Assembly (NCBI GenBank): GCA_030656145.1
Contig: JAUSOF010000095.1
Location: 90,079 to 154,078, forward strand
DNA length: 64,000 nucleotides
Reading direction: 5' to 3'
Source: Pseudomonas sp.
Lineage (GTDB): Bacteria; Pseudomonadota; Gammaproteobacteria; Pseudomonadales; Pseudomonadaceae
The position numbers and the translations under genes are program-made. The notes beneath the pieces are model-generated. The model was not told the origin of the DNA. It searched no databases and saw only the letters and a list, made by a program, of their open reading frames with translations. Shown in pieces: positions 16,793 to 24,816 of this stretch. Each line of letters opens with the position of its first letter. The stretch's first letter is position 1.

Positions 16793-18344
16793 AACAAACC
16801 CATTGCTCACGGCCTTGATCCCGCTGGTTGCCGACCTGTCCCAAGAGCTGCCCGAAGCCGAGCGCTATCGCCGGCTGCTGCTGGCCCTGCGCGAGCTGTT
16901 GCCGTGCGATGCGGTGGCCTTACTCAGACTCGAGGGCGAGGTGCTGGTGCCGCTGGCGGTCGACGGCCTGAGCGCCGACACCCTCGGCCGGCGCTTCAAG
17001 CTCGGCGAGCATCCGCGCCTGCAGGCCCTGTTGGCGCAGCGTGGGCCGACCCGCTTCGCCATGGACTGCGACCTGCCCGATCCTTACGACGGCTTGGTCG
17101 AAGGCCATCGCGGCCACCTCGAAGTGCATGACTGCCTGGGCTGTCCGCTGTACCTGCAGGACCAGTTGTGGGGCCTGCTGACCCTCGATTCGCTGGACCC
17201 GGCCAGCTTCGGCAGGGTCGACCTGGACACCCTGGCAGCGTTCGCCAGCCTGGCCGCCGCCACCGTGATGGCCAATGAGCGCATCGCCCAGTTGCTGCGC
17301 CGGGTCGAGGATGAACACCAGTTGGCCAAGGTCTACAAACAGGCCGCCGACCAGCATCGGCCGCGCGAGCTGATCGGCCAGAGCCCGCAGCACAAACGCC
17401 TGCTGGAGGAAATCGCACTGGTCGGCAACAGCGAGCTGACGGTGCTGATCAGCGGTGAAACCGGGGTCGGCAAGGAACTGGTGGCTGAGGCTCTGCATGC
17501 CGCGTCGGCGCGGGCCAGGCGGCCGCTGATAAGCCTAAACTGCGCGGCGCTGCCCGAGACCCTGGTCGAAAGCGAGTTGTTCGGCCACGTACGCGGCGCC
17601 TTTTCCGGCGCGGTCAACGAGCGCAGCGGCAAGTTCGAGCTGGCTGACGGCGGCACCCTGTTTCTCGATGAGGTCGGCGAGTTACCGGTGGCGGTGCAGG
17701 CCAAGCTGCTACGGGTGCTGCAGAGTGGGCAGTTGCAGCGGGTTGGCTCGGATCGCGAGCACCGGGTCAATGTGCGGGTGCTGGCAGCAAGCAACCGCGA
17801 CCTTGCAGAAGAGGTGCGCGCCGGACGCTTTCGCGCCGATCTCTACCACCGCCTGAGCGTGTACCCGCTGAGAGTCCCGGCGCTGCGCGAGCGCGGCCGC
17901 GACGTCCTGCTGCTGGCCGGTTACTTTCTCGAAGAGAATCGCGCGCGCCTGGGACTGCGCAGTCTGCGCCTGAGCAGCGATGGACAAAAAGCCCTGCTGG
18001 CCCACGACTGGCCGGGCAACGTACGTGAGCTTGAACACCTGATCGGCCGTGCCGCGCTCAAGGCCTTGTCGGCCTGCGCCGAGCGGCCGCGCATCCTCAG
18101 CATCGACAGCCAGGCACTCGACCTGCCCCAGCGCGCCGGCACTGTCGAACCGATGCCGCTGATGCTGCCAGAAGCCGACGCCGACGCCGCTATGCCGCTG
18201 CGCGAGGCCCTGGATGCCTACCAGAAGCAGCTGATAGGCGCGGCCTTGCAGCGTCACCAGCACAAATGGGCTGACACCGCCCGCGAGCTGGGAGTAGACC
18301 GCGCCAACCTGATACGCCTGGCACGGCGCCTTGGCTTGAAGTAA
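16788..18344 (+). CDS. norR: NorR-type NO-responsive sigma-54 activator
   Basis: A 518-residue enhancer-binding protein. The N-terminal GAF domain (about 1-170) senses NO through non-haem iron in NorR. The AAA+ domain (about 190-420) has GETGVGKE (Walker A), LFLDEVGEL (Walker B) and the sigma-54 contact loop in the form GAFSGA instead of the commoner GAFTGA. A Fis-type helix-turn-helix ends the protein (KWADTARELGVDRANLIRLARRLGLK). It is divergent from hmp, as FhpR is from fhp in P. aeruginosa. The ribosome site before ATG 16788 is weak. Confidence 0.93.
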   Translation: MTTNPLLTALIPLVADLSQELPEAERYRRLLLALRELLPCDAVALLRLEGEVLVPLAVDGLSADTLGRRFKLGEHPRLQALLAQRGPTRFAMDCDLPDPYDGLVEGHRGHLEVHDCLGCPLYLQDQLWGLLTLDSLDPASFGRVDLDTLAAFASLAAATVMANERIAQLLRRVEDEHQLAKVYKQAADQHRPRELIGQSPQHKRLLEEIALVGNSELTVLISGETGVGKELVAEALHAASARARRPLISLNCAALPETLVESELFGHVRGAFSGAVNERSGKFELADGGTLFLDEVGELPVAVQAKLLRVLQSGQLQRVGSDREHRVNVRVLAASNRDLAEEVRAGRFRADLYHRLSVYPLRVPALRERGRDVLLLAGYFLEENRARLGLRSLRLSSDGQKALLAHDWPGNVRELEHLIGRAALKALSACAERPRILSIDSQALDLPQRAGTVEPMPLMLPEADADAAMPLREALDAYQKQLIGAALQRHQHKWADTARELGVDRANLIRLARRLGLK

Positions 18345-18523
18345 TCGACGGTGCTGAATGGCTCCCGGGGACCGGCCCGCAAATGCGGCGGACTGTTGCA
18401 GGCCAGGTCGATCCGCGAAAGACGCAACTGCGCGCCAACCTGAGCCGCCTCACCCAATAGACTGTGCCGCCAATTACTACTTGCAGGCAGCCTCCTAGAC
18501 AATCGGCTAATCCGCCGCATGCC

Positions 18524-18537
18524 TTGATGTAGGTCAA
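18524..18537. promoter_or_regulatory. ANR/DNR-type box
   Basis: TTGATGTAGGTCAA fits TTGAT-N4-RTCAA. If it works at the usual -41.5 position, a rightward start near 18572 would transcribe the small frame at 18744; a leftward start would read antisense into the end of norR. Confidence 0.4.
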
Positions 18538-18743
18538 AGTCGAGCGGCAGCAGGGGTTCTAGGTTGGGTAAAGGCTCAGCAAGGGCATGTGTTTGATGCC
18601 GTCATGGCGTGGCAAATGCGTTGACCCATGCAGCGGTGAGCCATGACGGCCAGCTCACGGCCTGAGATTCGAATGTGCTCCATGTGGTGGCTGTGGCCTG
18701 ACAGAGGCCGTCTGAATAATACGTCCGGAGCGAGAGGGGCATC

Positions 18744-18947
18744 ATGAGCCGTAAACAGAGCCTGCGTCTGCCTATCAACGTGGCGATAGGCCTATGTACT
18801 TACCTGCGGACAGCCAGTGCGCTGGCGGCCCAAAGCCGGCGCGACCCAACCAGTGCCAACCTGCAGGCGTTCGAACATTTGCTGACATCAAGGGAGCGAG
18901 ACCGCGATACGCTGCAGCCCGAAGCCACGAGCCAGGCATACGATTAG
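18744..18947 (+). CDS. Possible small protein, 67 residues
   Basis: ATG 18744 follows GAGAGGGGCATC, a good ribosome site. The product is MSRKQSLRLPINVAIGLCTY..., with a mildly hydrophobic segment near residues 10-30 and a charged, polar tail. I recognise no family. In favour are the ribosome site and an ANR-like box about 210 bases upstream; against are its short length and lack of a recognisable domain. Confidence 0.25.
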   Translation: MSRKQSLRLPINVAIGLCTYLRTASALAAQSRRDPTSANLQAFEHLLTSRERDRDTLQPEATSQAYD

Positions 18948-19033
18948 AGGCCGCCAACACGGCGACGGCGCATGGCACTGTTGGCCTGGCCAACGCGCTG
19001 AACCACAGCCCACACGCCGGCGCATTCCGTGGC

Positions 19034-19675
19034 TCAGCTGCCTGGTACCGGCTGAATCAACCCGGGTAACTGAGCAGCCAGTTTGGCGTTGTTCAATGGC
19101 GCGCGGATGAAGCCACGCTGGGTGCCGTCCGGGCCGATGATCACCAGGTTGCCACTGTGATCGACGGTGTAGTTTTCCTTACTGGTATCGGCTGGGATAT
19201 AGGGAATGCTCACCGCATTGGCAAACTTCTGCAGGGTGGCTTCCTCACCAGTAAAACCGATGAACCCGGCATCGAAATAGTCGAGGTATTTTTTCAACTG
19301 CTCTGGTGTGTCACGGTTAGGGTCGACGCTGACCAGCACTATCTGCAGATTGGCGAGGGTTTGCGCCGGTAACTGGCCTTGCAGTTGGCGCAGTTGGGCG
19401 AGGGTCGCGGGGCAAATGTCCGGACAGAAGGTGTAGCCGAAAAACAGCAGGCTCCACTGCCCCTTGAGCTGATTGACCGCGACCGCCTGGCCGTTCTGGT
19501 CGAGCAAATTGAGGTCGGGCAACGTGCGGCTTTGCGGCAAAAGTACAATACCAGCATCGAGCAGCGCCGTCGGGTCGCCTTGACCTTTGCTGTTGAGCAC
19601 TTTGTTGACGGTCAGGCCGAGCACCAGCGCGACCAGGGCAACAAGAACGAAAACGGTGATTTGGGTACGGGTCAT
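19034..19675 (-). CDS. senC: SCO1/SenC family copper chaperone for cytochrome oxidase
   Basis: A 213-residue protein with an N-terminal membrane anchor (about 5-27) and a thioredoxin-like domain. FCPDICPA provides the CxxxC copper ligands near residues 84-90, and a later His (TVDHSG) completes the site. It helps assemble the CuA centre of subunit II. It is the last gene of the oxidase cluster, 11 bases after ctaB, matching the PA0114 position in P. aeruginosa. Confidence 0.94.
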   Translation of the reverse strand: MTRTQITVFVLVALVALVLGLTVNKVLNSKGQGDPTALLDAGIVLLPQSRTLPDLNLLDQNGQAVAVNQLKGQWSLLFFGYTFCPDICPATLAQLRQLQGQLPAQTLANLQIVLVSVDPNRDTPEQLKKYLDYFDAGFIGFTGEEATLQKFANAVSIPYIPADTSKENYTVDHSGNLVIIGPDGTQRGFIRAPLNNAKLAAQLPGLIQPVPGS

Positions 19676-19686
19676 GACACCAACGA

Positions 19687-20586
19687 TTACAGGTTGAACA
19701 GCAGATAATGGTCGACTAGCAGGGCGATAAACAGCAGGAACAGGTACCAGATACTGTACTTGAAGGTGTTGATCGCCGCGTGCGGTTTGCTGTCACGGTA
19801 CAGCACCCAGGCCCAGTGCAGAAAACGCGCGCCCAAGCCAATAGCGCAGACCAGGTAGAGCAGGCCGCTCATATGAATGGCGTAAGGCAGCAGGCTAACG
19901 GCGAACATCGCACCGGTGTAGAGCAGGATGTGCACCTTGGTGTAGTGCTCACCATGGGTCACCGGCAGCATCGGGATGTTGGCCTTGGCGTATTCGGCCT
20001 TGCGATGAATGGCCAGGGCCCAGAAGTGCGGCGGGGTCCAGGCGAAGATGATCAGCACCAGCAGCAGCGGCTCGGCGGTCAGCTCGCCAGTGACCGCAAC
20101 CCAGCCAAGCAACGGCGGAGCAGCGCCAGCCAACCCACCGATGACGATGTTCTGCGGCGTGGCACGCTTGAGAAAGCCGGTATAAATCACCGCATAGCCA
20201 AGCAGCGAGGCGAGGGTCAGCCAAGCGGCCAGCTCGTTGGTGAAAGCCAGCAGCAGGCTGAGGCCGGCCACCGATAGCAGCAGGGCGAAACTCAGTGCCG
20301 CCAGCGGAGTGACCCGGCCCTCGGCCAGCGGGCGCTTGTGGGTGCGCGCCATGATCGAGTCGATGCGCCGATCCACCACATGATTGACCGCCGCCGCGCC
20401 GCCAGCGCACAAGCCGATCCCCAGGTTGCCGAACACCAGCACCGTCCAGGGCACGCCGGCGCGGGTCGCGAGAAACATGCCGACCAAGGAGGTGATCAGC
20501 ATCAGTACCACCACCTTGGGCTTGGTCAGCTCCAGGTAGTCGCGCCAGCTGGCGTTAGCCTGTTGTTCACGCAGTAGAGTAGCCAT
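19687..20586 (-). CDS. ctaB: Protoheme IX farnesyltransferase (haem O synthase)
   Basis: A 299-residue UbiA-family enzyme with about nine membrane segments that adds the farnesyl tail to haem b. NHVVDRRIDSIMARTHKRPL carries the Asp-rich prenyl diphosphate motif. It is paired with ctaA to make haem A for the aa3 oxidase. A ribosome site, AAGGAGAGACCCCT, precedes ATG 20586. The gene is also called cyoE. Confidence 0.95.
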   Translation of the reverse strand: MATLLREQQANASWRDYLELTKPKVVVLMLITSLVGMFLATRAGVPWTVLVFGNLGIGLCAGGAAAVNHVVDRRIDSIMARTHKRPLAEGRVTPLAALSFALLLSVAGLSLLLAFTNELAAWLTLASLLGYAVIYTGFLKRATPQNIVIGGLAGAAPPLLGWVAVTGELTAEPLLLVLIIFAWTPPHFWALAIHRKAEYAKANIPMLPVTHGEHYTKVHILLYTGAMFAVSLLPYAIHMSGLLYLVCAIGLGARFLHWAWVLYRDSKPHAAINTFKYSIWYLFLLFIALLVDHYLLFNL

Positions 20587-20605
20587 AGGGGTCTCTCCTT
20601 GATTG

Positions 20606-21649
20606 TTATTTGCAAGGCAACGGAACGATTGCAGCTTGCTCGACTGTCGCCCTGGATGCGCTCGTCACAGCAGCGCTCACCCGATAATTGATCAACACCA
20701 TCGTCAGCAGCAATAGCGCACCACCCGCGTTGTGCGCCACCGCCACCAGCAGCGGTAGATGGAACACCACGTTGCTGATACCCAGAGCGATCTGCACGCC
20801 GAGCGCCAGCAGCAACAAGCCGGCCAGGCGCGGCAACCCGGCCCGGCGCAGTTGCCATGCCAGCAGCAGCAGCACCAGCGTCAACGCCACCGCACCCAGA
20901 CGATGAGTCATGTGGATGGCCGTACGCGCATCGCTGTCGAGCTGGCCGCCGAGGTAATTCGGGCCGATATGCTGGGTCAGGTGAAATCCGTTGGCGAAAT
21001 CCATCGCTGGCCACCATTCACCGTGACAGGTCGGCAGGTCGACACAGGCGACCGCCGCGTAATTGCTGCTGACCCAACCACCGAGGGCAATCTGCCCGAT
21101 TACCAGCAGCAGGCCGAGCGCGGCCAGACGGCGCAGGTGCACGGAAAATGATGCTAACGCGCGGGCAGCACCGGACAGGCGCAAGGTAAGCAGAAATAGC
21201 AGGCTGAGGGTGGCAAAGCCGCCAAGCAAATGGGCGGTCACCACTTGCGGCCAGAGCTTCAGGGTTACCGTCCACATGCCGAAAGCCCCTTGCAGGATCA
21301 CCAGGCCGAGCAGCAACAGCGGCAATTTCAGCGGCTGCCCCGGCTCACCGCGCCGCCGCAGTGCATGCACCGCCAGCGCCAGGATGACCAGGCCGAGACT
21401 GCCGGCAAAGTAGCGGTGCACCATTTCGTACCAACCCTTGGCCACCTCAACCGGCGCCTCGGGAAAACGCATCTCGGCCAGCGCCTGCTTGTGTTCGCTC
21501 ATGGGTACGCCGAGGAAACCGTAGCAGCCGGGCCAGTCCGGGCAGCCCAACCCCGCATGGGTCAGCCGGGTATAGGCACCCAGCACCACCACCACCACGG
21601 TCAGGAGGGTGGCGAACAAAGCGAGGCGGTAGCCGGGTTTGGCCATCAT
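20606..21649 (-). CDS. ctaA: Haem A synthase (COX15/CtaA)
   Basis: A 347-residue protein with about eight membrane segments. GAYTRLTHAGLGCPDWPGCYG near the N-terminus and THRLGAVALTLVLL hold typical CtaA features, including haem-ligand histidines. It oxidises the methyl group of haem O to make haem A. I chose the first of two adjacent ATGs (21649), 5 bases after AAGGAG, instead of an upstream start at 21682 without such a site. Next to ctaB and senC. Confidence 0.94.
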   Translation of the reverse strand: MMAKPGYRLALFATLLTVVVVVLGAYTRLTHAGLGCPDWPGCYGFLGVPMSEHKQALAEMRFPEAPVEVAKGWYEMVHRYFAGSLGLVILALAVHALRRRGEPGQPLKLPLLLLGLVILQGAFGMWTVTLKLWPQVVTAHLLGGFATLSLLFLLTLRLSGAARALASFSVHLRRLAALGLLLVIGQIALGGWVSSNYAAVACVDLPTCHGEWWPAMDFANGFHLTQHIGPNYLGGQLDSDARTAIHMTHRLGAVALTLVLLLLAWQLRRAGLPRLAGLLLLALGVQIALGISNVVFHLPLLVAVAHNAGGALLLLTMVLINYRVSAAVTSASRATVEQAAIVPLPCK

Positions 21650-21683
21650 GAAGCTCCTTGTTCCTGCACGTAATTCCTGCACA

Positions 21684-22268
21684 TCAGCCGATTTGGGAAA
21701 TCTTCAGCAAATGCTTCAGGTCGTTAAGAATCGCCTTGCCCTTGCTACGACTGTCATAGCGCAGCACCAGATTACCGTGCGGATCGACGATCCACAGTTG
21801 CGCCCCTTCGACCTTGCCGGCGGTTTCACTATAGGCCTGGGACTCCAATTGATAGCGGGTCAACTGCGGAAACTCCCGGCGCAGCAGTGCGTCATATTCA
21901 GCAGCCAAGGGCTGGGCACTGGCCAGGGCATGGGAGGCTCGAGCGGTATCTCGATTGAGGCCGATATGAATCTGCCGGGCGAGAAACACCAGTTGCTTGC
22001 AGTCCGTATCGCAGACGCCCGGCACTGTCACCAGCAGCTGCCAGCGCTCCTCAGGTGCGCCGCTCACGCCAAGGTCCGCACGGGTCTGGCCGGTGCCGAT
22101 CAACTCGCCATGGTAGCTACGGGTTTCCGGAACCCAGAAGCGCCACTGGTACATGGCGCTGGCCAGAACCATCGGACCAATAACCACAGCAAGGATCATG
22201 ATCAACTGCAGACGCCCGCGGCGACGGCGGTTGGGCGCCTCTTCAGGCAGAGTGATGGCTGGGTTCAT
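21684..22268 (-). CDS. Conserved oxidase-cluster membrane-anchored protein
   Basis: A 194-residue protein with a basic N-terminus, one membrane segment (about 22-45) and a periplasmic domain with a lone CDTDC pair. The fold region (LQLLVTVPGVCDTDCKQLVFLARQIH ... GAQLWIVDPHGNLVLRY, shortened here) resembles a thioredoxin/Sco-like domain whose two cysteines are spaced as CxxxC, so it may be a copper-handling or thiol protein for oxidase assembly; this is inference. It overlaps the SURF1 gene by 26 bases and matches the position of PA0111. Confidence 0.7.
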   Translation of the reverse strand: MNPAITLPEEAPNRRRRGRLQLIMILAVVIGPMVLASAMYQWRFWVPETRSYHGELIGTGQTRADLGVSGAPEERWQLLVTVPGVCDTDCKQLVFLARQIHIGLNRDTARASHALASAQPLAAEYDALLRREFPQLTRYQLESQAYSETAGKVEGAQLWIVDPHGNLVLRYDSRSKGKAILNDLKHLLKISQIG

Positions 22269-22974
22269 GGCGAGTCTCCCGCGCGTTATGCAAACCTAAA
22301 TAGACGAACAGGCCGAGCAAGGCCGTTGCCAGAGCGAACCATTGAAAAGCATAGCCCAGGTGTTTATCCGGACTCATGGCGATTACCGGCCAATCGACGC
22401 GCAAAGACCCTGGGCCGGGTTGCAGGCGCAACTCATGGCTGAAGCCTGAGCGACCCAACTGCCGCCAGAGTTCGTCCGGCTTGACCGCGCTGATCAAGCG
22501 CGGCCAGGTATTGCTCTGTGGCTCCTGCTGCAGTTGCAATCCGTCGCCGAGGGACACGTATACCGAGGCTTGCAGGCGCAGCGGCGTGTCGGGCGTGTTG
22601 AACGCTGGGGGTATCCGGCGATCCGGCCAGGGCAGCCAGCCGCGATTGAGCAACAGCCAAAGACCGCTGGCCTGGTCATAAAAAGGCTGTAGGACTTCAA
22701 CACCCGCCTGGCCATCACGGGTGCGGTTATCCAATAAAAAACTGTGCGCCGCATCGAAATGACCCTGTAACTGCACCCGTGCATAGGCCGGATTTGGCAG
22801 GTTCTCAAGCTCAGCGATAGCGACAGGCGCGGCCAATTGCCGGGCCTGATGGGCAGCCAGTAATTCGCGCTTTTGCTCGGCACGCGCCAGCTGCCAAAAC
22901 CCCAGGCTGACAAGTACCGGCAACAGCAACGCGACCAGCAAACTGGGCAGCCAGCCAGGGCGAAAGGCGCTCAT
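22243..22974 (-). CDS. SURF1 family oxidase assembly factor
   Basis: A 243-residue protein with one N-terminal (about 8-26) and one C-terminal (about 215-235) membrane segment and the central LLNRGWLPWPD and VQLQGHFD motifs of SURF1. SURF1 helps insert haem a into subunit I. ATG 22974 (MSAFRPGW) gives the standard start; a longer frame upstream reaches into the facing promoter of the DUF2909 gene. Confidence 0.92.
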   Translation of the reverse strand: MSAFRPGWLPSLLVALLLPVLVSLGFWQLARAEQKRELLAAHQARQLAAPVAIAELENLPNPAYARVQLQGHFDAAHSFLLDNRTRDGQAGVEVLQPFYDQASGLWLLLNRGWLPWPDRRIPPAFNTPDTPLRLQASVYVSLGDGLQLQQEPQSNTWPRLISAVKPDELWRQLGRSGFSHELRLQPGPGSLRVDWPVIAMSPDKHLGYAFQWFALATALLGLFVYLGLHNARETRHEPSHHSA

Positions 22975-23049
22975 TGTGCACGGCTCGAAGATTGAGCCAA
23001 GCTGGTTATACTGCATCTGCAAGACATTTCCCTCCCCCCGGAGTTACGC

Positions 23050-23253
23050 ATGCTCAAGGTCGCAATCGTCCTCTCGTTACTGGCCACCGTGGTCAGCTTG
23101 TTCAGTGGCCTGTTCTTCCTGGTCAAGGACGAGGGCCGCTCTTCCCGAGTGGTCAACGCCCTTACCGTGCGGGTCACGCTCACCGCCTTGACCGTAGCCC
23201 TCATAGCCTGGGGCTTCTACAGCGGCCAACTGACATCCCAGGTGACCTGGTAA
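23050..23253 (+). CDS. Twin-transmembrane DUF2909 protein
   Basis: A 67-residue protein with two membrane helices (about 3-25 and 42-60) separated by a charged loop, LVKDEGRSSR. It is the DUF2909 family seen beside oxidase genes. Unusually, it is read against the surrounding ctaE-surf1 operon direction, an arrangement also found in P. aeruginosa (PA0109). A small accessory role in oxidase assembly or stability is plausible but unproven. Confidence 0.85.
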   Translation: MLKVAIVLSLLATVVSLFSGLFFLVKDEGRSSRVVNALTVRVTLTALTVALIAWGFYSGQLTSQVTW

Positions 23254-23283
23254 CACAATGATCCGCTGTGCGACGTAGCCGCC

Positions 23284-24171
23284 CTAGAGCACATAAACGA
23301 AGGTGTAGAGGCCGATCCATACCACATCAACGAAGTGCCAGTACCAAGCGGCAGCCTCGAAGCCGAAGTGATGCTCGGGGCTGAAGTGGCCACGCATAAC
23401 GCGAACCAGCATCACCGCAAGCATGATCGCCCCGAAGGTGACGTGTGCGCCGTGAAACCCGGTGAGCATAAAGAAGGTTGCACCGTAGATACCCGAACCC
23501 AGGGTCAGGCCCAGTTCGGAATAGGCATGGATGTACTCTTCGGCCTGCAATATCAGGAACACCACGCCAAGCACGAGGGTCAGCGCCAGCCAGAGAGTCA
23601 ACGGCTTGCGCTGGTTCTTGCGCAACGCATGGTGGGCAAAGGTCAGGGTGACGCTGGAAGTCACCAGCAGGATGGTGTTAATCAGCGGTAAACCCCAGGC
23701 ACTGATGACCCCACTGGGCGCCGGGAACAGCTTGGGATCTGGCGTATTGAGCAACGGCCAGGTGTATTCAAAGCCCGGCCAGAGCATATTACTCACGCCC
23801 TTGTCGCCCTCACCACCAAGCCAGGGGCCGGCCCAGGTGCGCACATAGAACAGCACGCCGAAGAACGCGGCGAAGAACATCACCTCGGAGAAGATAAACC
23901 AGCTCATGCCCCATCGGAACGAGAGGTCCATCTGCGTGCTGTAGAGGCCGGAGCGGCTTTCCTTGATCACGGCACCGAACCAGCCAAACAGCATATAGGC
24001 GAGGAACAGGCTGCCAATGAAGAAAATAAGCGGCCCGTTGGAGTCCTCTCGATTGGCCGACAGGTCGTTGAACCAGGCGCCGAGTCCGTAAACCGTGATC
24101 AGCAAACCGAGGGTGGCAATAATCGGCCACTTACTCTGGGCGGGAACGTAGTACTGCTCATGAGCTGCCAT
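23284..24171 (-). CDS. ctaE: Cytochrome c oxidase subunit III
   Basis: A 295-residue protein with seven membrane segments. It includes SWFIFSEVMFFAAFFGVLF and GFHGAHVTFGAIML, the subunit III hallmarks, and ends with HFVDVVWIGLYTFVYVL. It stabilises proton uptake in the aa3-type oxidase. It lies 11 bases after ctaG. Confidence 0.97.
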   Translation of the reverse strand: MAAHEQYYVPAQSKWPIIATLGLLITVYGLGAWFNDLSANREDSNGPLIFFIGSLFLAYMLFGWFGAVIKESRSGLYSTQMDLSFRWGMSWFIFSEVMFFAAFFGVLFYVRTWAGPWLGGEGDKGVSNMLWPGFEYTWPLLNTPDPKLFPAPSGVISAWGLPLINTILLVTSSVTLTFAHHALRKNQRKPLTLWLALTLVLGVVFLILQAEEYIHAYSELGLTLGSGIYGATFFMLTGFHGAHVTFGAIMLAVMLVRVMRGHFSPEHHFGFEAAAWYWHFVDVVWIGLYTFVYVL

Positions 24172-24182
24172 CTTTGTTCTCC

Positions 24183-24734
24183 TTATTGGCCCACCTGGGC
24201 TACAGGCGGTTTACTCGCAGTGATATCGAACAGGGCATAGGCCAGAGTCAGGTAGCGAACATCTGCGGGTAAATCCCGGTCGACGATAAAGCGCACCGGC
24301 ATTTCAATACGCTCGCCGGGCTGCAGCACCTGTTGGGTAAAGCAGAAGCACTCGGTCTTGTGGAAATACGCCGCCGCCCTGGAGGGTGCAACGCTGGGAA
24401 TAGCCTGAGCGGTCATCGGTTTGTCGGTCGGGTTGTGCGCAACGAAAACCATCTGCGTGGTGTCGCCCGGATGCACTGTCACTTCATCGGCCAGCGGGCG
24501 AAACTCCCAGACCATATCGGCGGCATTGGTCGCAAGAAACTGCACACGCACCTGGCGCGATTCGTCAACGCTCTGCTGCCCGGCCTGGTAGGCGCCAGCG
24601 GTCTTACCGTTGATACCAAAGGCCTGACACATCACGTCGTAGATCGGCACCAGGGCGAAACCAAAGCCGAACATGCCAACCACCACCAGACACAGGCGGG
24701 TGACCAGGCGCCGCGTACTCAGGCTTTCGTTCAT
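24183..24734 (-). CDS. ctaG: Cytochrome c oxidase assembly protein CtaG (Cox11)
   Basis: A 183-residue protein with one N-terminal membrane helix and a periplasmic domain. ECFCFTQQVLQPGE supplies the CxC copper ligands. It delivers copper to the CuB site of subunit I. I chose ATG 24734 (MNESLSTRRL), since upstream codons have no family similarity. It lies between ctaD and ctaE as in other Pseudomonas. Confidence 0.95.
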   Translation of the reverse strand: MNESLSTRRLVTRLCLVVVGMFGFGFALVPIYDVMCQAFGINGKTAGAYQAGQQSVDESRQVRVQFLATNAADMVWEFRPLADEVTVHPGDTTQMVFVAHNPTDKPMTAQAIPSVAPSRAAAYFHKTECFCFTQQVLQPGERIEMPVRFIVDRDLPADVRYLTLAYALFDITASKPPVAQVGQ

Positions 24735-24816
24735 GACAGTACATCCCTGCAGTAACCACCCTGCCCGCGAAGGGGGCGCCGGGTCGCGCAAGAGGTCGCA
24801 CCTGCAAAAGGGCACA

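Larger units (their letters stand above)
18345..19033. other. Long gap between norR and the Sco gene
   Basis: About 690 bases with no confidently recognised gene. TTGATGTAGGTCAA at 18524-18537 resembles an ANR/DNR box (TTGAT-N4-RTCAA). A 67-codon frame begins at 18744 behind a good ribosome site. The segment at 18605-18650 carries the imperfect inverted GCCGTCATGGCG / AGCCATGACGGC, a possible hairpin. Confidence 0.45.

Noticed and set aside
18794..19069. A 91-codon frame overlapping the end of the Sco gene
   Set aside because: It runs into the opposite-strand Sco gene and overlaps the 18744 frame; no ribosome site or family.
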